Shown: in pieces, positions 7,422 through 16,973 of the stretch | Layout of the letters: the number at the start of each line of letters is the position of its first letter | Numbering within the stretch: position 1 is the first letter of the stretch | Made by a program: the position numbers and the translations under genes | Assembly (NCBI GenBank): GCA_945902115.1 | Contig: CAMDLY010000014.1 | Coordinates: 1 to 52,528 of the forward strand | Source of the DNA: Lishizhenia tianjinensis | Lineage (GTDB): Bacteria > Bacteroidota > Bacteroidia > Flavobacteriales_D > Crocinitomicaceae | DNA length: 52,528 bases | Reading direction: 5' to 3' | The notes under the pieces: model-generated | What the model saw: the letters and a program-made list of their open reading frames with translations, nothing else | The model's database searches: none | Told to the model about the DNA's origin: nothing

Positions 7422-9242
7422 TTATTTTTTAATCAGCTTCATTGTCTTTATTGATCCTTGACAAGAAACGTTAACAAAATACACTCCAGCGTTTAACCCT
7501 TCTGAAGATAAAGCAATTGTGTTTGAACCTTCTGAAATGGCTTTATCAAAAGCACCTATTTCTTTCCCTGACATGTCAGTGATAGTAATATTGGCAACTC
7601 CTAAGTTTTTGGATTCTATTGTTAAAGAAGATTCTCCAGCCGTTGGGTTAGGCGCCAAATAGCACGAAACATTTGTAAAATCCTCCTCTAATCCTATGGA
7701 AGAATCAAAATTTAGACGCACAACAGGTGTACTGGTTTGATAAAACCACGTATCACTTGGGATATCGTAGAAAAATGATGTTTGTGGATCAGACGTTCCA
7801 GCATTTGATACACGTAATCCTGTTGTGAAAGACCCAACTACTGCTAAATAGGTGTTGTTTTGTAACATGGTAACTGCAGGTTGAAGTTGTAGAACAAGAT
7901 TTGTATTAAGGTTGTTTGAAGCAACAATAAACGGATCTGACTCAGACTCGAAAACAAAGTCGCCAGTTGTGGGGTCGATGGAATATAACCTTGCATAAAT
8001 TTCAGTACCTACTGTAGTACCCGAGCCTCCTCCAGCTAAACGAACATTTATTGCTTTAACTGTCTGGTCTTGGAATATGTCAAATAAATTTCCTGCCTCA
8101 AAACCGTCAGTACCGTTATTGGTGTTTCCAGAAAATGTTCCGTTATCACGAGCATAAATAAAATTTCCAACACCGAAAGTAATGTTAGACAATGCATTGT
8201 TAGCGGGAACATCGTCTGTTGAGTCAGATACTATAGAGCGAACTGCCGTGTAACTCGCAACCGTTGACGGTGGGGTAAATGAGGTTGAAACTTGTAATTC
8301 TGTAGAATCTTGAGGAGCAATATTTGTAGGTGCTGATAAAGATGAATACAAGCCGCTATTAACATTAACATTAAGTTTTGTATTATACTGCGTATTTGTT
8401 CCTCCGTTAAATACTTTCGCGGAAAAATCTATTGGAGCAACTTGAGTCGTAGGAATTTGATAATAATTTAAACCCGCTGTTCCCCATGTTGAACTCACTA
8501 ATTGTAGGTCATTTCCCGGGTTAGTCACAATTTTCACATCGTCGATATACCAACCATAAGTAATCCAAACGTTTGGATTAGTTGCTGAGCCTGGAAATGC
8601 TGTCGTCCAGGAAAAACGAATCCAAATTGGAGCAGGTGTAGCCGGTAAAATTGACGATAAATTTATGGTCTTTAATGTCGGGTTAGTGTACGGAGCGCCT
8701 CCTGCTGAGGAAAGAACCGGTAAATCATCATTGTTGCCAATAGGGTTAAAATTCACTCCATCGGTAGATATGAGAATCTCTTGTGAATCATTGAAGCGTG
8801 CTCCATATTGTAAAAACTGAAGAGACACTTGATTTGTTCCTCCTAGGGTAGTAATATCAATCGGCTGAGAGGTTGTTAACGTATAAACCACGTTCAACGC
8901 TTGAGTAGCAGGAGAAGCCGAAGGGTCTCCATTAATTAATTCTGCATAATTACCGTCTGATGTAGAATTTATTCCACTAGCAGCCCACCATCCATCACTG
9001 GCGGAATTAATATTCCAACCAAATTCAATTCCGGATTGACCAGAATTATTGATTACCCAAGTACTCGTATCTGAAAAATCATCTGACCAAAGAGTGACTC
9101 CTAGTTCCTTCTCCATCGGTTGTTGTTCCAATCCGTGAGCAGGGGCCTTGATGAGATCTTGAAAAGAATATTGCTTCGGAGCCTTTTGTGAGTAGGCTAT
9201 AAATGAAGCAAAAATTGATAAAAAGTAAAGATGTTTTTTCAT
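7422..9242 (-). CDS. Secreted protein with T9SS type A sorting domain
   Basis: An extracellular 606-residue protein. The start at 9242 is chosen because MKKHLYFLSIFASFIAYSQ is a good signal peptide; seven more residues upstream would be possible but spoil it. After it comes a ~170-residue beta-rich domain (LWSDDFSDTSTW...WYIDDVKIV) that resembles MAM/cleaved-adhesin jelly rolls, then beta domains with DSTDDVPANNALS, and finally a C-terminal sorting domain of ~75 residues: CYLAPNPTAGESSLTIES, ITITDMSGKEIG, GLNAGVYFVNV, ending KTMKLIKK. T9SS cargo is moved across the outer membrane and usually anchored at the surface. Own terminator downstream; function otherwise unknown. Confidence 0.9.
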   Translation of the reverse strand: MKKHLYFLSIFASFIAYSQKAPKQYSFQDLIKAPAHGLEQQPMEKELGVTLWSDDFSDTSTWVINNSGQSGIEFGWNINSASDGWWAASGINSTSDGNYAELINGDPSASPATQALNVVYTLTTSQPIDITTLGGTNQVSLQFLQYGARFNDSQEILISTDGVNFNPIGNNDDLPVLSSAGGAPYTNPTLKTINLSSILPATPAPIWIRFSWTTAFPGSATNPNVWITYGWYIDDVKIVTNPGNDLQLVSSTWGTAGLNYYQIPTTQVAPIDFSAKVFNGGTNTQYNTKLNVNVNSGLYSSLSAPTNIAPQDSTELQVSTSFTPPSTVASYTAVRSIVSDSTDDVPANNALSNITFGVGNFIYARDNGTFSGNTNNGTDGFEAGNLFDIFQDQTVKAINVRLAGGGSGTTVGTEIYARLYSIDPTTGDFVFESESDPFIVASNNLNTNLVLQLQPAVTMLQNNTYLAVVGSFTTGLRVSNAGTSDPQTSFFYDIPSDTWFYQTSTPVVRLNFDSSIGLEEDFTNVSCYLAPNPTAGESSLTIESKNLGVANITITDMSGKEIGAFDKAISEGSNTIALSSEGLNAGVYFVNVSCQGSIKTMKLIKK

Positions 9243-9288
9243 AAATATTATTTTTCGAGGCAAAATTACAATAAAGGGCTCATTATTC

Positions 9289-10059
9289 CTAACGGTCTTT
9301 TAAAAAAGGTAAAGTTGTCCTTACCTCCACCAACTCTTTGTGATTGAGGGCACTATACATCACTTGTGAAACACAGTTCGGTTGAATAAGTGCGGTACCT
9401 AAGGCATTAAAAATAAGAGAATCACCGGAATAGTTATATTTATTTCCATCCTCTCCAATTCTATTCACTCCAATCACAAAACATTGGTTTTCAATTGCCC
9501 GTGCCTTTAACAACACTTTCCAATGTTCGATGCGTTTTTCTGGCCAATTTGCAACGTAGATTAAGACATCGTATGCGGGACCATTTCGTTCAATTCTGTT
9601 TCTACTTAATTCTGGAAATCTGAGGTCATAACATATTTGAAGATTGATGTTCCAACCTTTATATGACACTATGGACTCCAAGCTTCCCGATTGGTAGTGT
9701 TGATCTTCTCCCCCCATACCAAAAGATTTTCTTTTGTCATAAATATTGATCTCTCCATCCGGTCTCACAAATACCCCTCGATTAACAAACCTTAATCCAT
9801 CTCTACACATTACCGAAGTGTAAATAGCTGATTGGTATTTTTTCGATATTTTCTTTAAAAAATTGATAGACGAATTACCCTCCCCCCACTCTTCGGCTAA
9901 GGAGGTATTCATAGAAAAACCAGTATCGAACATTTCGGGGAAAACAAAGACGTCAACAGCATTAGCACCATCCAACATTCCTTCTACTATCGCCCAATTA
10001 TCCTGTCTTTTTTCCCAAGCCTGGTCGAATTGTAAAAGTGCTATCTTTAAATCCTGCAT
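9289..10059 (-). CDS. Nitrilase-superfamily omega-amidase (YafV-like)
   Basis: Carbon-nitrogen hydrolase of 256 residues with the Glu-Lys-Cys triad visible: E42 in VFPEMFDTGF, K109 in IYDKRKSFGMGGE and C143 in LQICYDLRFPEL. This pattern is that of YafV/Nit2-type omega-amidases, which hydrolyse 2-oxoglutaramate and 2-oxosuccinamate, the 2-oxo acids left after glutamine or asparagine transamination. The start overlaps the end of the upstream aminotransferase gene by 13 nt, so the two are translated from one mRNA and very likely act in sequence. Cytoplasmic; no signal peptide. Confidence 0.9.
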   Translation of the reverse strand: MQDLKIALLQFDQAWEKRQDNWAIVEGMLDGANAVDVFVFPEMFDTGFSMNTSLAEEWGEGNSSINFLKKISKKYQSAIYTSVMCRDGLRFVNRGVFVRPDGEINIYDKRKSFGMGGEDQHYQSGSLESIVSYKGWNINLQICYDLRFPELSRNRIERNGPAYDVLIYVANWPEKRIEHWKVLLKARAIENQCFVIGVNRIGEDGNKYNYSGDSLIFNALGTALIQPNCVSQVMYSALNHKELVEVRTTLPFLKDR

Positions 10060-11177
10060 AATATTTCAGTTGCGGCGGTGAGTGTTTCATCCGTTTTTGC
10101 GAAGCAAAATCTAATGTGTTTTCTATCCAAATGGCTGTCATTAAAAACAGACACCGGTATTGCTGCTACGCCATGCTCCGTGACCAAAAACTTGGTAAAT
10201 TCAACATCATTTTCTTGTGATATTCGCTCATAGGAGGCCAACTGAAAATATGTTCCTTGACAAGGTAAAAGGGTAAATCTACTTTTCTCCATTCCAGATT
10301 TAAATAGATCTCTTTTTTGTTTGTAGAAACCAGATAAATCCATAAGGTCAGTTTTTTCAAGGTAAGCGGCAAGAGTATGTTGTGCTACACTGTTCACACA
10401 GAACACCAGAAACTGATGAACTTTTTTAATTTCCGTCATCAGGTGACTTGGCGCAACCATATAGCCAATTTTCCAACCCGTGATGTGAAAAGTCTTGCCA
10501 AAGGAGGATACAATAATAGATCGTTCGCGTAATAATGCAGTGCTATGTGCTGATATGTGCTCATTCTCGAATGCAATATATTCATACACTTCATCCGATA
10601 TGTGTAGTAATCTTGGAAACTTGTTTAATAGCTGTTCTAACTTCAGCCAATCCTCTTTACTCCACATGGAACCGCTAGGATTATGCGGATTATTGGAAAT
10701 AATAACCCGAGTTTTTTCACTCATGACGCCCTCTATTCTTTCCCAGTCTGGTGCATAATGCTCGTTTAAGGGGACATGAATTGGCTTTCCACCTGCCAAT
10801 ATAACTGGTGATTCGTAACAATCGTAGCACGGGTCTAACAACAACACCTCATCTCCAGGGTGAACAAGCGCCTGAACAGTGGTAAAAATGGCTTGAGTTG
10901 CCCCAGCGGTAACAAGTAATTCTGTTTCTGGAAGAACCACTCTATTATATCTCTCTTTGATTTTTATCGCTATTTGCTCGAGTAATATTGGCAACCCTGC
11001 CATTGGCGTATATTGATGAATATTCTCTTTAGTTTTTTGTTGTAAAAGTTCAATTAATTGTGAATCAATCGGAAAATTTGGGAACCCTTGCGATAAGTTA
11101 ATAGCACCATAATCGCTTGCCATTTTAGACATAACTGTAAATATGGTTGTACCAACATTTGGAAGTTTGGAATTCAT
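10047..11177 (-). CDS. Class I/II PLP aminotransferase (methionine/glutamine aminotransferase, YbdL-like)
   Basis: A 376-residue fold-type I aminotransferase. The PLP lysine is K228 in SSFGKTFHITGWKIGY; N166 (NNPHNPSG) and D195 (HISDEVYEY) contact the cofactor and the substrate-carboxylate arginine is in HIRFCFAK. The N-terminal INLSQGFPNFPID and the adenine-free spacing match the YbdL/kynurenine aminotransferase/glutamine transaminase K branch. Coupling by overlap to an omega-amidase supports a methionine- or 2-oxo-acid-repair role: transamination using glutamine as amino donor, made irreversible by the amidase. Exact amino acid preference is inference. Confidence 0.9.
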   Translation of the reverse strand: MNSKLPNVGTTIFTVMSKMASDYGAINLSQGFPNFPIDSQLIELLQQKTKENIHQYTPMAGLPILLEQIAIKIKERYNRVVLPETELLVTAGATQAIFTTVQALVHPGDEVLLLDPCYDCYESPVILAGGKPIHVPLNEHYAPDWERIEGVMSEKTRVIISNNPHNPSGSMWSKEDWLKLEQLLNKFPRLLHISDEVYEYIAFENEHISAHSTALLRERSIIVSSFGKTFHITGWKIGYMVAPSHLMTEIKKVHQFLVFCVNSVAQHTLAAYLEKTDLMDLSGFYKQKRDLFKSGMEKSRFTLLPCQGTYFQLASYERISQENDVEFTKFLVTEHGVAAIPVSVFNDSHLDRKHIRFCFAKTDETLTAATEILCRI

Positions 11178-11188
11178 TCGGTAAAGAT

Positions 11189-11218
11189 AAAAAAAGGGGG
11201 CTCTATTTAAAAGCCCCC
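11189..11218 (-). terminator. Intrinsic terminator of the T9SS cargo gene ending at 11244
   Basis: A 7-bp stem GGGGGCT (11196-11202) / AGCCCCC (11212-11218) with a 9-nt loop is followed on the minus strand by seven T residues (11189-11195). It separates the adhesin cluster from the aminotransferase operon. Confidence 0.88.
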
Positions 11219-11243
11219 TCGGTTTTAATTTTATGTTGCTGTA

Positions 11244-13934
11244 TCAATCCTTAATCCAAGGTTGCGCTCTATAAATAGATTCCCCTTGAAGAATTAACCA
11301 GTAAGCTCCCCTTTCTAAAGTATTTATTGGAAGAGTAAATAAATGTACTCCTGGTTCTAATGGATAATCAATCAATACTCTTCCACTAGCGTCAACTACT
11401 TTTAATTTTTCCGCGTTTCCGTTCCACTCCACATTAATCGACTCACTTGCTGGATTTGGATATAGGACAATAGTATTTAATTGGTCCTCTGTAATCCCTG
11501 ACCAAATACAATCTTCTATTACTATTAACGCATTGGACGAATCTGCTTCACAAACCCCATTCGTAACAATATAGTCGTAGTTGAATTGACCTGGGAAATT
11601 TCCCGTTACGATCATCGATGAAATCAACGCTTGATTGCTTGGATCATACCATGTCCCGCCGAGATCTGACCCTACACCAATTGCATTAAATAAATCAAAA
11701 GGTTGTCCTTTGCACAATGTTGCAACACTGTCTATTCCTGCATTTGATTCAGAAAATAATTCAACAGTAGCGGTAGCTGATGCCGACTGGCATACATTAT
11801 TGACGAGGTATTGTATCGAATAGGAACCTTGATTAAGACTATCCAAAAGAAGTATGTTTCCTACAATTGCATTTTGGTTTGTTGATAAATTCCATGTGCC
11901 TAGACTCTGACCGACACTCAATACTGTAGTTAAATCTAGGGAATTGTTTGAAGCACAAACTTGTATGCTATCGTCATCGATCGTTGATCCTGAACATTCA
12001 CCTAAACAAATTTGATCTAAATAAAGTACCCAACCATCTAGTCCTCCAGGTGGGATATGAAATGCCAAGTAAACATTTCCCGCGTATGCACTTAGGTTAA
12101 CACTTGTATCAGCATACTCAACATTCATAATAGTATCAAGTGACAATAAAGTAGTTGTAAAATCTGCCGGAGCAAAGCCTGTAGTAGAAATTTTAACCTT
12201 TAGGTCATTTGGTTCAAACTCACTGATTACTTTGAAGTTAAAGCTCAATAACTCTGAACCTGTCAACACTAATTGTGGAGAGATTAACCAGTCGTCATTA
12301 GCTCCAGCATTGAAGTCTGTAGAAATAGAAGCACAATTATTTCCATTCAACTGGTTAAATTCTGTGTTTGTGTCCCAAGCACTAAAATCTCCATTCACAT
12401 TCAACACTGACCAACATTGTTCCGATGAAGATGTATTGTCGAATCCTTCACACCAACCCAATGCTGCAATACTCCCGCAAGCCGTTGTGAATGAATTTGT
12501 TGCAGACCAAGCGCTCGTGGATCCCCCGCAAATGGCTTGAAAATAAAAGTCGTATGAGGTGGTTGCCGTTAATCCCGAAAACGTAAACGATGCAGTATCA
12601 TTAACAATAGTAGGCGTTTGATTTGAGAGTAAGGTTCCGGTTCCCTGTGTGTATCCTTGTGGCCCATATTCAATATTAAATAGGCTGGCACTAGAGCAGT
12701 TCATTGCCCAACTGACCGTGGCAGTATTTTGAGAAGAGATTGCAGACGTCATGATACCTGCAGCTGGGCAGGCAGGCGGCGCAGCAATAGTGATTTGGTA
12801 GTCTTCAGTTTCACCATAGGCATATTGGAGACATGGATCAATTTGATCACCGTCGGTAAAATATACTCCTCTAATTCTTAAGCGGTGACTTCCTGCAGGA
12901 GGGTTACATGCAAGACTAATAACGAAGAATGAAGAAGCATTAACTTGACCTTGGGTGTACCCCGTGCCAATGGTCCCTTCGGTATAACCAATTCGCTCTG
13001 ACAAAGAGAATATACCGTCATCGTTATAATCAATCCAAGCGGCATATCCTTGGCTGCCCCATTCCCCTGTAGAAATATTCAAAGAATAAGAATTGGATGG
13101 TGTTAGGGTTGCTGTATAATTAGGTTGTCCTGTGAAAAATGTATACGATGGCACACCAGCTACAAACCCTGTATTATTTGAAAGGGAAGTTCCCTCGATT
13201 TCAACATTAGAAATTAAATCCCCTGACTGGGTACCCATAAAATAGAGCGGAATACAGTAACATTGATTGAATGGTGCTATTGACAAGTATATTGGCGTAG
13301 AGTTCGTCGTACTTCCCGCGCAATCTTCAGCACAATAAAAATAAGAAGGGGTTGAAATAGCTGTTGCGTATGTTCCCAGATTGGCTCCGCTAATAGGTGA
13401 ATAGGTTACACCGTCTAATGATGAATACCACTGGTAGGTCACTCCCGAACCTAATAATGGGTTTTGAAGGCTTAAAGTGAAATTAGCGTTAGGACAAGGC
13501 GTGCTACCGGCTGAAGAAAGCGTATTGCCAGGAGCTGGGGTTCCAGAGCAAGCAAATGCAGGACTAACGTAAGTTATAGTTGTCGTCTCGCAAATTGTTG
13601 CAGTTCCACAATTCGCATCCGTATTCCAATGCGCATAGTAAGTGCCCGCCGTTGTTGATGTCCAAGATAAAGGACTCGGGCCAGATGTGACCACCGCGCC
13701 ATTTGGAGAACCTTGTCTAATGGTAATATAACCACCATTCAATATTTCACATTCATAAATTGCTGCTGCTTGAACATTATCTATTGTTGAATATTCCGTT
13801 TGAAAAGAACAGGTCGATATGGTAGTTGTTCCAGACGTAGGTGCTATTACGGTCGCATATGCATTGAGATTCAAACATTGCGCCATTAGCCAATAGTTCC
13901 ATCCTACAAATAATAAAGATAAAGTATACTTCAT
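11244..13934 (-). CDS. Large secreted modular adhesin-like protein, T9SS type A
   Basis: An 896-residue exported protein; the ATG at 13934 (MKYTLSLLFVGWNYWLMAQ) gives a signal peptide, whereas a start 12 codons upstream adds a charged tail. Modules in order: an Ig-like domain with GVTYQWYSSLDGVTYSPISG, a GEVED domain ending YGETEDYQITI, a fibronectin III domain containing IEYGPQGYTQGTG, a MAM/cleaved-adhesin-like jelly roll (EGFDNTSSSEQCWSVLN to LDQICLGEC), two short beta domains including PGQFNYDYIVTNGVC, and a C-terminal sorting domain (TIVLYPNPASESINVEW ... RGAYWLILQGE). It has no visible enzymatic motif. No terminator separates it from the gene upstream at 13987, so these two may share a transcript. 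Confidence 0.9.
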   Translation of the reverse strand: MKYTLSLLFVGWNYWLMAQCLNLNAYATVIAPTSGTTTISTCSFQTEYSTIDNVQAAAIYECEILNGGYITIRQGSPNGAVVTSGPSPLSWTSTTAGTYYAHWNTDANCGTATICETTTITYVSPAFACSGTPAPGNTLSSAGSTPCPNANFTLSLQNPLLGSGVTYQWYSSLDGVTYSPISGANLGTYATAISTPSYFYCAEDCAGSTTNSTPIYLSIAPFNQCYCIPLYFMGTQSGDLISNVEIEGTSLSNNTGFVAGVPSYTFFTGQPNYTATLTPSNSYSLNISTGEWGSQGYAAWIDYNDDGIFSLSERIGYTEGTIGTGYTQGQVNASSFFVISLACNPPAGSHRLRIRGVYFTDGDQIDPCLQYAYGETEDYQITIAAPPACPAAGIMTSAISSQNTATVSWAMNCSSASLFNIEYGPQGYTQGTGTLLSNQTPTIVNDTASFTFSGLTATTSYDFYFQAICGGSTSAWSATNSFTTACGSIAALGWCEGFDNTSSSEQCWSVLNVNGDFSAWDTNTEFNQLNGNNCASISTDFNAGANDDWLISPQLVLTGSELLSFNFKVISEFEPNDLKVKISTTGFAPADFTTTLLSLDTIMNVEYADTSVNLSAYAGNVYLAFHIPPGGLDGWVLYLDQICLGECSGSTIDDDSIQVCASNNSLDLTTVLSVGQSLGTWNLSTNQNAIVGNILLLDSLNQGSYSIQYLVNNVCQSASATATVELFSESNAGIDSVATLCKGQPFDLFNAIGVGSDLGGTWYDPSNQALISSMIVTGNFPGQFNYDYIVTNGVCEADSSNALIVIEDCIWSGITEDQLNTIVLYPNPASESINVEWNGNAEKLKVVDASGRVLIDYPLEPGVHLFTLPINTLERGAYWLILQGESIYRAQPWIKD

Positions 13935-13986
13935 TTCACTTCTTTTTTCACAAATTTTGCTAATGTACAAAAACTACACTTTTATG

Positions 13987-16914
13987 TTATCTAAATATAT
14001 TCACAAATCCATTATAATTGTAAGACCCGTCGTTCTCTGGATCTTTTACCATCAAAAACCAAGAATATGCGCCCTCTTGGATAGGGTTTCCCATGTAGTA
14101 TCCATCCCATTTTTCATTTGGATCAGTACTCAACCAAATAGTTTCTCCCCAACGATTTAAGATTTTTAAATTGTAGTTATAAATGTCAATGCCGTTGGTT
14201 TGGATATACCAAAGATTGTTATGTTCATCGCCGTCAGGAGTAAATGTGTTGGGTGCATAAATTAAAATGTCGGGTTTAACTTGAACAATTTGTGTAATGG
14301 AATCTACACAACCATTCTCTGAAACCACTTGCAAACTCACCTCATAATTCCCCGAAATCCCATCAGGAAAAGAAATTGGAAATATAGCCTCTGTTGACGA
14401 AGAGGGTAACCCCATCGGGACTGACCAACTAAGTTGATCAGACTCGCTTGAAGTATTTATCAATACAGTATTTGTATTGAACATATTTAATTCGCTCGGT
14501 GAATACATGAAGGAAGCAACTGGCTTAGGAAATACAGTTAAATAATCTTGGTAAATAGTTGAGTCAACACAACCTTCTGGTGTCGTTAAAACGAGAGAAA
14601 CATCATAGACCCCTGCCATTAGAGAGCTGAGTAAAATTTCGTTGTTGTTAGTAAATTCAATGCCATTTATTTCCCATAGTAGCGACTGAACTTGGTCCAC
14701 TGGTGTCAAATTAGTAAGGAAAAACGTTGCTGGTTCACAAGCAGTATATGAACTTGCCTCGATTAACGGAGTGATTTGAATAATAGAAATTTGCGACGAT
14801 AATGACACTGGTGTTGATTCACATCCATCCGAGATTTGGACTACATATGTTGTAAGCTCTTCCGGACTGACCGTAATGTTTGAAGAAAGTCCTTGCGTTG
14901 CAGAAATTGATTGCCAATTGAATGTATATGGCCCACCGTTCCCTCCTGAGGCCACAGCGCTTAAAATTGCTGCCGCATTTGGGCAAATCGACTGACTAGG
15001 TGTAAGGGATGCGCTAAGTGGTGGATTAATCATTACTAATACCTCCACTGTATCTGTATAGCAACCAAAATCAGAAACGGCAAAAACAAAAATACTCGTG
15101 TCCTGACTTGATTGAATTTCAACAGACGAATTTGCGGAAGATAAGCCCTGCCAATAATAGGTGTAACTGAAAGGCCCTTCCCCTAAAGCTTGAATTGTTG
15201 CCGTTCCATTTTGGCAAATAACGGTATCGTTTGTCGCTGTTAGCTGCAGTGAATTAGGATTAGTTATGGTTGCTGTTGAACATGTTTGGCAACCGAAGGG
15301 TAGCGAGGCACATATTGGGTAAATTCCCGCTTGTAGGTTAGAGAAAAGCGCTTGGGCTTGCCAAGTTAATCCATTATCTATACTAAAAGTATTTGCATAT
15401 GGACTCAATATCTCTAGTTGGCCGTCAACACTACCAGAACAAGAAGGGGGGGTAACTTGTGCACTAACTGTAGTGTCGAGAACCAAGATTCGAACCGTAT
15501 CTCTTGAAATTCCACAAATACTGCTTGTTTCCCTTAGTATGAAATTATAGAGACCCGGTTGATTCACGGTAACCGTTGGACTTAGCGAGGTGAAATTGGG
15601 GTAAAACGAAACTTGTGGCGTTGGTGAAATTCCTTGCGTATTGAAATTCCAACTCATCAAATTAACAGAATTACTGGCCTGGCCCTGTAAATAGATAGGT
15701 GTTCCTAAACAAACAGTATCATCAATACCCGCATTGGGTGTAGGGGTATCAAAAACATTAATCGTAATGCCAGAAGTAGAAACGGATGGGCATAATGGGT
15801 TGCTTGAATTGGTTGTCATGGTGTAGGAATTTGGCCCTAACGACGCTGGGGTTGCTGTAATTGAATTTCCACTTGATGCGCTTAAATCCGGTGAACTTGC
15901 CCAGTTATAATTTCCGTCTCCACCGCTTGCGGTTAATGTAACGGAATTCCCAAGACAAATATTTGTTTGAGATGCTGAAATATTACCTGACACTAATATT
16001 CCGGAATTAACGCCAATTACATAGTTACAAACATCCCCTGCATAACCGTCAATCATGAGATAGTATGTGCTCCCCGCAGTTAGACCAGCTATCGTAACTA
16101 CTTGCGCGTTTGGACTCGGCGGCATCGGAGAGTAACAGGCAAATGTATTGACAGGCCCGGCACAATTTTGTGCGGAAAACACCATCATTTGAATCCCATT
16201 GTTTTGGGTGCTTGAAGTAACCCAGACGTTCAATGAAACAATACTCGCATTAGCAACAAAGCTAACAAATGAGTTGTTTTCAATGGAGCCACAGAAGGCT
16301 GCATTTAATTCAGGCCAATAGTCTGCCGTATAATTAGCGGAGGTGCTGCCACAATAGCCATCAACGTTGCATATTAATGTTGTTTGACTACATGTATTTC
16401 CTGCAGGAGTCGCGGTTAAGCATGACGGTATGGTAGCAATTGGTGAAACACAAATTGTAAAATTTGGAGTGGATGGGGCGGTATTAGCAAAATGGTAAAC
16501 ACGGACCGTATAGGTAACACCAATAATAAGATTTGTCAAAGAAGCTATTTCTGTACCCCCATTTGCCGTATTATTTACACATGCCAAGCTTGAATTATTC
16601 GAACAACCACCTGAAAATACCTCAACCACGGGATTAAACCCTGCAGTACCAGAAACTTGTACGGCTAAATTAGCCTGTGTTGCGGTAAAAGAATACCAGA
16701 CATCATCATTTGCAACTCCGGTGCATCCTATAAAAGATTGTGTAGCATTGGAAGTAGTACCAGTCAAGGGCAAACATGAACTGCTTGGAGATAAAGAAAT
16801 GGCTCCAAAACAATTATCGTTTGATGGGTTTTGTGCCCAATTTATAAATACCAATTGTACGAATAAGAAAAATAACAGGTATTTAACGGCCCTATTTGGT
16901 ATTCGAATAAACAT
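13987..16914 (-). CDS. Large secreted protein with gliding-motility-associated (CHU_C, T9SS type B) C-terminus
   Basis: A 975-residue exported protein (signal peptide ending FVQLVFINWAQ). The N-terminal 300 residues are two pre-peptidase-like beta domains (e.g. DDVWYSFTATQANLAVQVSG). The middle consists of PKD/Ig-like repeats, each holding sequences such as CLGNSVTLTASGGDGNYNW, CQNGTATIQALGEGPFSYTY and CPNAAAILSAVASGGNGGPY. The C-terminus carries the type B sorting domain: YAPNTFTPDGDEHNN, LKILNRWGETIW, WDGYYMGNPIQEGAYSW. SprB-like gliding adhesins use this domain, but SprB is much larger, so I do not name it. A G7 run (15446-15452 on the plus strand) lies inside the coding sequence. Confidence 0.92.
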   Translation of the reverse strand: MFIRIPNRAVKYLLFFLFVQLVFINWAQNPSNDNCFGAISLSPSSSCLPLTGTTSNATQSFIGCTGVANDDVWYSFTATQANLAVQVSGTAGFNPVVEVFSGGCSNNSSLACVNNTANGGTEIASLTNLIIGVTYTVRVYHFANTAPSTPNFTICVSPIATIPSCLTATPAGNTCSQTTLICNVDGYCGSTSANYTADYWPELNAAFCGSIENNSFVSFVANASIVSLNVWVTSSTQNNGIQMMVFSAQNCAGPVNTFACYSPMPPSPNAQVVTIAGLTAGSTYYLMIDGYAGDVCNYVIGVNSGILVSGNISASQTNICLGNSVTLTASGGDGNYNWASSPDLSASSGNSITATPASLGPNSYTMTTNSSNPLCPSVSTSGITINVFDTPTPNAGIDDTVCLGTPIYLQGQASNSVNLMSWNFNTQGISPTPQVSFYPNFTSLSPTVTVNQPGLYNFILRETSSICGISRDTVRILVLDTTVSAQVTPPSCSGSVDGQLEILSPYANTFSIDNGLTWQAQALFSNLQAGIYPICASLPFGCQTCSTATITNPNSLQLTATNDTVICQNGTATIQALGEGPFSYTYYWQGLSSANSSVEIQSSQDTSIFVFAVSDFGCYTDTVEVLVMINPPLSASLTPSQSICPNAAAILSAVASGGNGGPYTFNWQSISATQGLSSNITVSPEELTTYVVQISDGCESTPVSLSSQISIIQITPLIEASSYTACEPATFFLTNLTPVDQVQSLLWEINGIEFTNNNEILLSSLMAGVYDVSLVLTTPEGCVDSTIYQDYLTVFPKPVASFMYSPSELNMFNTNTVLINTSSESDQLSWSVPMGLPSSSTEAIFPISFPDGISGNYEVSLQVVSENGCVDSITQIVQVKPDILIYAPNTFTPDGDEHNNLWYIQTNGIDIYNYNLKILNRWGETIWLSTDPNEKWDGYYMGNPIQEGAYSWFLMVKDPENDGSYNYNGFVNIFR

Positions 16915-16946
16915 CTATCTCTCTGAAAACGGTAAATTCTATTTGT

Positions 16947-16967
16947 AAAAAAAGGCCCTTTCGGGCC
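16947..16967 (-). terminator. Intrinsic terminator of the T9SS cargo gene ending at 16974
   Basis: A short 5-bp GC stem GGCCC (16954-16958) / GGGCC (16963-16967) with a 4-nt loop precedes seven T residues on the minus strand (16947-16953). On the plus strand it is also followed by a T-run, so it could work in both directions. Confidence 0.82.
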
Positions 16968-16973
16968 CTCTTT

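Noticed and set aside
15446-15452. G7 homopolymer inside the gliding-associated gene as a phase-variation switch
   Set aside because: Seven bases is short for slipped-strand switching and the reading frame is intact; without strain comparison it is only a weak hint.
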